Shown here: one piece after another, positions 1 through 6,204 of the stretch
Numbering within the stretch: the stretch's first letter is position 1
Layout of the letters: each line of letters opens with the position of its first letter
NCBI GenBank assembly: GCA_003218785.1
Contig: QHOM01000037.1
Location: 1-11,519, forward strand
From: Verrucomicrobiota bacterium
GTDB taxonomy: Bacteria > Verrucomicrobiota > Verrucomicrobiia > Chthoniobacterales > UBA10450
Length of the DNA stretch: 11,519 nt
Direction: 5' to 3'
Notes under the pieces: generated by a model
The model's database searches: none
Seen by the model: the letters and a program-made list of their open reading frames with translations, nothing else
Told to the model about the DNA's origin: nothing
Translations under genes and position numbers: made by a program

Positions 1-375
1 ATTCTATGATTGGCAGTGCGATTGAAGTACACCGCGCACTTGGCCCAGGCCTTTTAGAATCGGCGTATGAGATGTGTCTTTGCCGCGAGTTGGGATCTCG
101 GTCAGATTTCATTCGAGCGGCAGAAACCAATCCCAATCGCATACAAAGGGATAAAGCTCGATTGCGGATATCGTGCGGATCTAGTGGTCGATGGGCGCTT
201 GCTTATAGAGATCAAGTCTGTCGATGCAATCGCGGCGATTCACGAAGCACAATTACCTGGCTATTTGAAGCTTGGCCGCTGGCAGATCGGATTACTCATC
301 AATTTCAATGTTCAGCTGTTGAAGTCCGGAATTCGGCGCCGTGTTTTCAATCTGAAGGAGGAGATCAATTTATGA
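1..375 (+). pseudogene. GxxExxY family protein, 5' partial, frameshifted
   Basis: This is the 3' portion of a GxxExxY family gene (PD-(D/E)XK_3-like nuclease fold; biological role not established). The family signature GLLESAYE is read in the frame that includes the ATG at 6. That ATG is probably an internal Met, because members usually start about ten residues earlier, so the true start lies outside the window. After the codons for RELGSR (87-101) the homology moves to the next frame, beginning QISFERQKPIPI at 103. It then runs through DCGYRADLVV, LIEIK (the D and ExK of a PD-(D/E)XK core) and LLINFN to a TGA at 373-375. Removing one base near T102 restores a continuous protein. Both halves match the family well, so the lesion is recent or a sequencing error. 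Family identity is sure; whether the gene is functional is not. Confidence 0.82.
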
Positions 376-376
376 T

Positions 377-402
377 CTCTGTGCGCTCTGTGATCTCTGC
401 GG
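377..402 (+). repeat. Three tandem 9-nt repeats (CTCTGTGnn)
   Basis: Three units, CTCTGTGCG (377), CTCTGTGAT (386) and CTCTGCGG (395), follow at an exact 9-nt period directly behind the stop of the GxxExxY gene. The last unit changes to a GCGGT ending. The tract sits in the convergent gap 376-469, where I see no clear terminator hairpin. The same architecture (three 9-nt units, last one ending GCGGT) recurs with a different core at 6040-6066. Confidence 0.6.
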
Positions 403-469
403 TAAATCTATAAGATCGCCACACTACAGCCTTCCAGATCTGATTGGTTACGAATTTTCCGGCGAGCGC

Positions 470-1207
470 TTACAATTCAATGCTGCACACAACACCGAGA
501 ATTGCGTTCGCCAAAATCTCTCGTGCTTGTGCGAGCTTTCTTGCAAATGCAAGGAATCGCGGAATGGCCCCCGGATGTTTTAAGACATGAAGCGTCAACT
601 TCGTGAGGTCGGTCCGCTGCCGTTCCATATTGAACAGAACATTCGCCGGAGCCGGGAGAGGTTTGCTTGGCGTGTCGCTGATCACGCGGAGCGAAAGGAG
701 CGGGGTACCGTGCTCGGCGCAGGCGCGCGCAATGAATTCCGTTTCCATGTCCGACGCGACCGCCTCCGTGGTTTGCGCCATCCTGTCCCGTTCCTCACGC
801 GATTCGATCATTGATGGCACAGTCAAAAGATCGGCGATATGCGCCGGCAAGCCTGAGAAGAATGCGCGCACTTCGGTTAGTCGAACAGTCGAGAAATTTT
901 CCGCGACCAAGAGATCGCCGACGTGCAATCGATCGTTTAGCGCGCCTGCAAACCCGGCGCTGATCAAGCAATCGAATTGCCGATCTTGAAGAAAACTCCC
1001 CATCCGTTGCCGGCAGATCTTTTCTCCGACGCCTGTATGAAGAACCTCAATCGTGCGATTCCGAAATGATTCGCGAGCCCCGATTTCGCGGTTATCAATC
1101 TCGCCCCGAATCACTCTGATACCGTTACGGTCGGTCCTGGTTTTTTTGTGGAGCCGGCGCAGAAATCCTGAGCTTTCCGCTGGCAAAGCGAACGTGACTG
1201 CAATCAT
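470..1207 (-). CDS. Nucleoside phosphorylase/nucleosidase-like protein (MTAN superfamily)
   Basis: This 245-residue protein belongs to the PNP_UDP_1 / MTA-SAH nucleosidase superfamily, enzymes that cleave the N-glycosidic bond of purine nucleosides. Visible motifs are the N-terminal strand MIAVTFALPAE with an acidic residue (E11) where MTAN enzymes have their catalytic-site Glu, HTGVGE at 57-62, ISAGFAGAL at 82-90, SDMETEFIA at 152-160 (Met-Glu pair that binds ribose) and LRVISDT at 173-179 (D178 matches the purine-contacting Asp). The length fits the family. The C-terminus (about 195-245) is basic and helical and less typical. The ATG at 1207 follows the TAA of the GIY-YIG gene with no gap; a GGGG lies only three bases before the ATG. 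Substrate cannot be fixed from sequence: MTA/SAH, futalosine or a hopanoid-pathway HpnG-like intermediate are all possible. Confidence 0.8.
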   Translation of the reverse strand: MIAVTFALPAESSGFLRRLHKKTRTDRNGIRVIRGEIDNREIGARESFRNRTIEVLHTGVGEKICRQRMGSFLQDRQFDCLISAGFAGALNDRLHVGDLLVAENFSTVRLTEVRAFFSGLPAHIADLLTVPSMIESREERDRMAQTTEAVASDMETEFIARACAEHGTPLLSLRVISDTPSKPLPAPANVLFNMERQRTDLTKLTLHVLKHPGAIPRFLAFARKLAQAREILANAILGVVCSIEL

Positions 1208-1498
1208 TTACCCCGTGAGATAACACCGCAGACGATTCTTGATGTAACGTTTTCCCCATGCGGTTTTTAGGTACCTCTCTCGTTGTGCGGCATCGCTCTT
1301 GTTTCGACAACCTTCCCAATATACGAGCTCAAACGGTCGGCGCTTCTTCGTCGAGTTCGCCCGTCCATCGTTGTGCGCCTGAAGCCGTGTCGGTAAATCT
1401 CGCGTCAGACCGACATAGAACGGATGATCAGCTTGCGAGCGCAAAACGTAAACGTAGCAATATTCGGCACGGCGACAATTGTATCTCACGGGGTACAC
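1208..1498 (-). CDS. GIY-YIG nuclease superfamily protein (UPF0213/YhbQ-like)
   Basis: This 96-residue protein is a stand-alone GIY-YIG domain, a fold that makes metal-dependent DNA cuts. Motifs are YVYVL (15-19, the GIY position), FYVG (27-30, the YIG position), R38 with AHN at 41-43, and RERYLK at 73-78 with E74 as the likely metal-binding Glu. It ends in the GKRYIKNRL..YLTG type tail that I recall as typical of this subfamily. The start is GTG at 1498, supported by GGAAG five bases upstream; a second GTG (codon 4) is possible. It abuts both neighbours exactly: the upstream TAG is at 1499-1501 and the downstream ATG at 1207. Both ends of the ORF are formed by an inverted repeat (1209-1222 and 1482-1495), so the first codons (YPVRY) and the last codons (YLTG) are read from opposite strands of the same sequence. 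Confidence 0.88.
   Translation of the reverse strand: MYPVRYNCRRAEYCYVYVLRSQADHPFYVGLTRDLPTRLQAHNDGRANSTKKRRPFELVYWEGCRNKSDAAQRERYLKTAWGKRYIKNRLRCYLTG
1209..1222. repeat. Inverted repeat arm (3' end of GIY-YIG ORF)
   Basis: TACCCCGTGAGATA on the plus strand. It is the perfect reverse complement of 1482-1495, 259 bp away. It encodes YLTG and most of the TAA stop of the GIY-YIG gene, and on the minus strand its GGGG lies just before the start codon of the nucleosidase gene. Confidence 0.8.
1482..1495. repeat. Inverted repeat arm (5' end of GIY-YIG ORF)
   Basis: TATCTCACGGGGTA on the plus strand, all 14 bases complementary to 1209-1222. It directly follows the GTG start at 1496-1498 and encodes the YPVRY N-terminus. 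Pairing stops abruptly on both sides, as expected for defined element ends. Confidence 0.8.
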
Positions 1499-2203
1499 CT
1501 ACTTCCGCGCCGGCGACTCGAAAATTTGCACAACGAAGCTCCTCTTCTCTGTTGGAGCTGGGGTCGTTGACCCCGGTGCTCCCTCTTTTGTGGCCGGGCT
1601 CGCTGATCCCGACGCTCCTCCAGCAAGTGAAGCAATCAAGGCGCGAAATTCCGATTCGCGATTCCGTGGAAGATCGACAAGCACGCCAATGCGATGCTCG
1701 TCTGGAAGTCCTTTCGTCGCGGAACCGCCCAGCCGCCCAACCATCGCAACAACTTCCTCCGACATAGCATCGAGTCGGCCGGGCGCCGTCGAAATTGTAA
1801 TCTCGCTTACGCCAAATGACGGCAGAGGCGTGAGGGCCGCCGTGGCAGCGTGCTCCAGTGATTTTGTTATTTGCTGTCGCGTTTGCGCTTCAAGCACGGC
1901 CCGATTCGGATTCTTACTTTCATGTCTGGCGATTAACCAGAGACCGACGCCAACATTGAGGGCCATGAGAATGATAAACACCGCGCCGATGCGGAGCGCC
2001 ATCTTGCGACCGCGCTCCGTTACGTCCGGCTGGGTTGACAAGAGAACTTCGCGAGAATCGCCGTGCATACCCGCGTGAATCTGTCGCGCGACCGCCAGCT
2101 CGCGCTGCAATTGCCGGTCTGAAATTAGTTGCTCCTCCAGAGCTGCGCGTTCCGCCGCGGGCAAGCTGCCCTCGAGATAATCAAAAAGCTTATCGGGATT
2201 CAT
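1499..2203 (-). CDS. Single-pass membrane protein with anti-sigma-factor-like N-terminus
   Basis: I take the ATG at 2203 as start because MNPDKLFDYLEGSLPAAERA is a typical opening of anti-sigma-type proteins; an upstream TTG at 2248 would add 15 unlikely residues. The protein is then 234 residues. Residues 1-67 are a charged helical cytoplasmic part (EEQLISDRQLQRELAVAR) without zinc-finger Cys/His. Residues 69-93 form one transmembrane helix. The rest is periplasmic, with a predicted alpha/beta segment (130-195) and a Gly/Ser/Thr/Pro-rich stretch (195-220) before the conserved-looking FVVQIFES end. It is divergent from the ECF sigma gene at 2291, so it could hold that or another sigma factor at the membrane; that is inference. 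Its TAG at 1499-1501 touches the GIY-YIG start. There is no Shine-Dalgarno ahead of 2203. Confidence 0.72.
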   Translation of the reverse strand: MNPDKLFDYLEGSLPAAERAALEEQLISDRQLQRELAVARQIHAGMHGDSREVLLSTQPDVTERGRKMALRIGAVFIILMALNVGVGLWLIARHESKNPNRAVLEAQTRQQITKSLEHAATAALTPLPSFGVSEITISTAPGRLDAMSEEVVAMVGRLGGSATKGLPDEHRIGVLVDLPRNRESEFRALIASLAGGASGSASPATKEGAPGSTTPAPTEKRSFVVQIFESPARK

Positions 2204-2290
2204 AGTTAATGACTTGCGAACCGTTACGCCAGCGGCCCTCGCACGCAATTATTATGAGAGTGCAGGCTTGCTTTCGCTGCGGCTTTTTAC
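2204..2290. promoter_or_regulatory. Divergent intergenic region between anti-sigma-like and sigma genes
   Basis: These 87 bp must carry the promoters for both directions. I see an AT-rich AATTATTAT patch at 2247-2255 that could serve as a -10 on either strand (TATTAT on plus, CATAATAATT on minus), but no convincing -35 at the right distance. Treat it as the location of promoters, not as a mapped promoter. Confidence 0.3.
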
Positions 2291-3076
2291 TTGAATTGCA
2301 CTGTGCCTGCTGATGATCAGGTGACGTCACTGACCGGGGCTGGTCCGGCAGCTGTCGGACAAAACGGCGCCGTCGCGTTTGCTACCACCCATTGGAGCTT
2401 GGTGCTGGCTGCGCAGGGCGAATCGCCAGCGGCACACGAAGCGCTCGAAATACTTTGCCGCACCTATTGGGGGCCACTCTACGCCTTCGTGCGACGACAG
2501 GGTTACAGCCACGAGGAAGCCGAAGATATTACCCAAGGTTTCTTTGCGGTTCTATTAGAGCGGCGCGATTTTGACACTCTCCGCGCGGAAAAGGGACGGT
2601 TGCGTTCTTACTTGCTGGTGTCGCTAAAGCATTTTTTGGCCGATGAGAAGCGCCGTGCGATGGCACTCAAGAGAGGCAAGGGCCGGCCACTCATCCCGTT
2701 GGAGGATCTATGCACTGGCGCCGAGGCCGATGTCGAACCATCGGATCCACTGACTGCTGAGCGGATTTACGAACGTCGCTGGGCTTTGACACTTTTAGAC
2801 CACGTGTTCCGGCAACTACGAGACGAGTATCGCAAGGCCGACAAAGCCGCGTTGTTTGGTTGGTTGAAACAACTGCTACCGGACGAGCCGGGAGCACCAT
2901 CGCAGGCGGAGATCGCTGTCAAGATGGGAATGACTGAAAATGCGGTCAATCAGGCGTTCCACCGATTTCGCCAGCGTTATCAATTCTTATTGCGTGAAGA
3001 GATCGCCCATACAGTAGCTATGCCAAAGGATGTCGTAGATGAGTTGCGGCATTTGGTTTCGATATTACGAGCGTAA
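2291..3076 (+). CDS. RNA polymerase ECF-type sigma factor, kinase-associated type
   Basis: This protein of up to 261 residues is a sigma-70 family ECF factor that would direct RNA polymerase to a specific promoter set. The start is uncertain: TTG at 2291, or GTG at 2303 or 2321, none with a good ribosome site. ATTHWSLVLAA (31-41) is the opening seen in the verrucomicrobial and planctomycete ECF proteins linked to protein kinases. Region 2 spans about 50-120, with YWGPLYAFVRRQGYSHEEAE and DITQGFFAVLLE (region 2.2/2.3), then KGRLRSYLLVSLKHFLADE. A linker of about 75 residues separates it from the region 4 helix-turn-helix (203-232, SQAEIAVKMGMTENAVNQAF followed by HRFRQRY). The kinase gene starts 58 bp downstream on the same strand, so the two probably form an operon. 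Kinase-adjacent ECF families are known to be regulated by phosphorylation; that applies here only by analogy. Confidence 0.87.
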   Translation: MNCTVPADDQVTSLTGAGPAAVGQNGAVAFATTHWSLVLAAQGESPAAHEALEILCRTYWGPLYAFVRRQGYSHEEAEDITQGFFAVLLERRDFDTLRAEKGRLRSYLLVSLKHFLADEKRRAMALKRGKGRPLIPLEDLCTGAEADVEPSDPLTAERIYERRWALTLLDHVFRQLRDEYRKADKAALFGWLKQLLPDEPGAPSQAEIAVKMGMTENAVNQAFHRFRQRYQFLLREEIAHTVAMPKDVVDELRHLVSILRA

Positions 3077-3134
3077 GCTTTGAAAGAATCTTGCGCAGTA
3101 CACCAGAGGAGAAGGCACAAGTAGGTCCCAGGCA

Positions 3135-5909
3135 ATGGCACGCGTACTGAGAATTTGCAAAAAGTGCGGGCTGGCGATTTTCGTCGACGAACCGGAAGGA
3201 CTTTGCGCCGCCTGCGTGCTGGAGACGAGCCTTGGAATGCTCCACGACGAAGTTAATGGAGCAGGCGGCATGGAGATGCCGGAAGAACTGGGTGACTACC
3301 AGTTGCTGGAAGAAATCGGTCGCGGCGGCTAGGGTTTGGTCTATCGCGCGCGGCAGAAAAGCCTTAACCGCATAGTCGCCCTGAAAGTCATCGGCCCCGG
3401 ACGGTGGGCCACCAAAGCGCACATCAAACGGTTTCGGCTTGAGGCGGAGGCCGCAGCGAGTTTGGACCACCCATGTATCGTCCCGATCCATGAGATCGGG
3501 GAAAGCGACGGTTCCTGCTACTTCAGCATGCAGCTCGTAGAAGGCCGACGACTTGATGAAGTAATCAAGAGTGAGTCAATGCCGAATCGACGCGCGGCGG
3601 AACTCATCACCAAGCTGGCGCGCACTGTTCATTATGCCCATAAGCGAGGGATCCTGCATCGAGATATTAAGCCGGGGAACATCTTGATAGATGCAGACGG
3701 CGAGCCGCACCTTACCGACTTTGGCCTGGCAAAGCTCGTTGAGAGAGAAAGTACCCTTACTGGCGCACTGGTAGAAGGCCTTGGTACACCGAGTTACATG
3801 GCACCAGAACAGGCTGCTGGCGACACTGCGCAGCTCACAAGTGCCACCGATGTCTATGGACTAGGTACGGTTTTCTACCACTTGCTCACCGGTCACCCTC
3901 CCTTTGTTGGCGGAACAATCTACGAAACTGTCCGGCTGCTCTTGGAAACTGAGCCGCGGCACCCGCGCGTCTGGAATCCGAAAATAGATCGCGATCTGTC
4001 CACGATCTGCTTGAAGTGCCTCGAGAAAGATCAGCAGCGCCGCTACTCCTCCGCTCTCGCACTGGCCGAAGACCTTGAACGCTGGCTAAAGCATGAGCCG
4101 ATTCAAGCCCAACGCGCAGGCGTATTGACGCGCGGGACAAAGTGGGTGCGGCGAAAACCAGCTATCGCTGCCTTGATCGCGTCACTAATTGCTTTGGCAG
4201 CGGCCGTTGGCTGGAATGTGTGGAAAGGCGACCTTGTCAGAAGCCGGCCAACAACGGGAATCGCGGTGCTGCCGTTTGAAAACCTGAGCAACGACAGAGA
4301 AGACGCGTCCTTCGCTGATGGTGTCCAGGACGATCTCTTGACCAAGCTGGCAAACATTGCCGCACTCAAAGTCATCAGTCGCAGCAGCGTGATGCAATAT
4401 CGCGGCGAGCATGACACGCGCGAGATCGGTAAGGCATTGGGTGTCTCTCACGTGCTGGAAGGTAGCGTGCGTAAAACCGGCGCCTGGCTCCATATAAATG
4501 CTCAGTTGATCGATACGCGCACGGATTCCAACATCTGGGCGAAGCAATACGATGGCGATCTAAAAGATCTGTTCGCGATTCAGAGCGAGATTGCGCAAAC
4601 AGTCGCTGAGCAGCTTCGGGTCAAAGTTTCACCTGCTGAGAAACGCGCTATTGAGCGCGCGGTGACTGCCGATCTGACTGCCTTCGAGCTCTACAGTCGC
4701 GCCAAAAATCTTCTTTTCACATCGAGCTATACGACTACCGCGAGAGCAAGGTTGTTACAAGCGGCCGATTTGCTGAACCAGGTCGTTGCGCGTGATCCGT
4801 CATTTTTGCAGGCATATTGTCAACTGGCCTCCGCTCATAACCGACTCTATTTCTTTAGCGACGATCGCACACCTGCGCGGTTGGCGCTGGCTGAGGCGGC
4901 CATCCAATCAGCGTTTCGCCTTCATCCGGATGCAGGCGAAGCACATCTTGCGCGCGCGGAAAATCTTTACGAAGGATACCTCGATTATGATGGCGCTCTG
5001 GCCGAACTCGCCGCGGCGAGCCAGACTCTGCCGAATGAACCTCGGTTATTCGAACTGGAAGGCTACATCCAACGGCGGCAGGGTAAACAAGAACAGGCGC
5101 TTCGCAGCCTCGAGCACGCGGTTAATTTGGACCCCCGGAACGTCTATACGCTAGAGCAGACTGCGCTTTCTTACGACCTTCTCCGACGTTATCGCGACGA
5201 AGAAGTTGTATGGGATCGATCGCTGGCCATCCAACCGAATGACGCGCAGACGAAAATCAGCCGCGCGCTTGTTGAATTGAATTGGAAAGCCGATACCCGC
5301 CCCTTGCACGAAGTGATCGATGAAATCCGTTCAAAAGATCCTGTTGCAATCAACGGCGTGATGGATACTTGGCTAGCCTGCGCACTGGCAGACCGCGACC
5401 TCGTTGCCGCTGCCAATGCCTTGGTTGCGATGGGCGAAGGTGGTTTTGGTATCGATACGATAAGGCTCAGTCGTAGGTTTGGCGAAGGTGTCATCGCTCG
5501 GATCACAAAAGATGGCACGAAGGCGCGGTCCGCTTTCACTGCGGCACGAGCGGAGCAGGAGAGAATTGTTGAAGCTCAGCCAAACGACGGCCTAGCAGTG
5601 TGTGTGCTTGGTTTGATCGACGCTGGCCTTGGACGGAAAGAGGAAGCGCTGGGCGAAGGACGACACGCGGCTGAGCTTCTGCCCCTGGAAAAAGATGCTA
5701 TCAATGGTCCCATCATGGTGAAATATTTGGCGATGATCGCCGCATGGGTTGGCGATAAGAATCTCGCCTGCGAACAGCTCGAGATCGCGGTTAGTCGACC
5801 GAGCCTCCTGAGTTATGGCGAATTGAAACTGATGCCGTTTTGGGACACGCTCCGCGGCGATCCGCGCTTCGAAAAGATTGTCGCCTCCCTCGCCCCGAAG
5901 GAGAATTAA
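3135..5909 (+). CDS. PknB-like Ser/Thr protein kinase with TolB/FlgO-like and TPR domains; in-frame TAG at 3330
   Basis: One reading frame of 924 codons, interrupted only by TAG at 3330-3332 (codon 66). Domains on full-length numbering: zinc ribbon CxxC...CxxC (C8, C11, C24, C27); kinase from GDYQLLEEIGRGG (53-65) with ALK (K84), HRDIKPGN (175-182, catalytic D177), DFG (195-197) and APEQ (223-226); transmembrane helix about 342-363; TolB/FlgO-like domain about 373-492 (IAVLPFENLS, FADGVQDDLLTKL, VLEGSVRK, IWAKQYD); then TPR-type helices from about 505 to the end, clearest at 631-669. A membrane kinase with an extracytoplasmic sensor half is implied. The TAG falls in the Gly-rich loop GRGG*G, where kinases usually have Met, Phe or Ser. 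Unless it is read through or is an error, the product is a 65-residue ribbon peptide. A TTG at 3336 could restart translation but would lack the P-loop. ATG 3135 is the only start between the upstream gene and the ribbon. Confidence 0.88.
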
Positions 5910-5910
5910 C

Positions 5911-6066
5911 AACGGATCGCCTGGGGATAACACGGATTGGCGGGGCGCGATCAAGCCTGCCCTAAGCGAAGTCGAACGGCGTGCGGCAGACCGGGTATCC
6001 AATTGTAGGGCGTCTGTGTCAGGCGCCAGCCAAGAATCCATCCGTGAAATCCGAGTAATCCGCGGT
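5911..6066. repeat. Composite intergenic repeat with inverted 9-nt-period arms
   Basis: The left arm (5911-5937) read on the minus strand gives ATCCGTGTT, ATCCCCAGG and CGATCCGTT at 9-nt period. The right arm (6040-6066) on the plus strand gives ATCCGTGAA, ATCCGAGTA and ATCCGCGGT. The arms face each other across about 100 bp that contain CCTAAGCGAAGTCGAACGG (5961-5979), a sequence of the type often seen as dispersed palindromic repeats in environmental genomes, and the hairpin at 6009-6027. The element begins directly after the kinase stop codon. No gene is credible in it. Confidence 0.5.
6009..6027. repeat. REP-like hairpin
   Basis: GGCGTCTG, loop TGT, CAGGCGCC forms an 8-bp stem with one G-U wobble. 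It lacks a T tract, so it is a REP-type palindrome rather than a terminator. It lies within the composite repeat downstream of the kinase gene. Confidence 0.5.
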
Positions 6067-6073
6067 TCAGGCT

Positions 6074-6104
6074 AAAGAAATTCCGCGATCAAGGAATTTT
6101 CTTT
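6074..6104. other. AT-rich stem-loop upstream of the S74-domain gene
   Basis: AAAGAAATTCC (6074-6084) pairs with GGAATTTTCTTT (6093-6104) as 11 base pairs with one bulged T and an 8-nt loop. AAGAAATTC recurs as a direct repeat at 6107. No clean T tract follows, so it is a weak terminator candidate for the kinase operon or a 5' leader structure of the next gene. The remainder to 6204 is A-rich and holds no recognisable ribosome site before the ATG at 6205. Confidence 0.35.
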
Positions 6105-6204
6105 GTAAGAAATTCTCAGATTTTCCGCAGTACATCAGTAGGCGGTCTCAAACCGATTTTATCCAATAACAAATCAAACAAGGTCAAAACAAAAGAATCA
6201 ATCT

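Larger units (their letters stand above)
1208..1498 (-). mobile_element. Putative one-gene cassette: GIY-YIG ORF bounded by inverted repeats
   Basis: The ORF of the GIY-YIG protein runs from one 14-bp inverted repeat to the other with only 1 and 3 bases outside them. It sits between two unrelated genes without leaving any spacer. No target-site duplication is evident: bases outside the left arm (catt) and the right arm (cacc) do not match. The nuclease would be the only mobility function. This is inference from structure; a structured but immobile gene cannot be excluded. Confidence 0.45.

Noticed and set aside
603..989. Plus-strand open frame inside the nucleosidase-like gene
   Set aside because: No recognisable motif and fully covered by a well-supported minus-strand gene.
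1258..2078. Plus-strand open frames opposite the GIY-YIG and anti-sigma-like genes
   Set aside because: Compositionally shadow-like translations with no domain; the minus strand carries clear motifs throughout.
3336..5909. Kinase as a separate gene starting at TTG 3336
   Set aside because: This start falls inside the glycine-rich loop and would remove the P-loop; the sense upstream of the TAG is the true N-terminus of the same protein.
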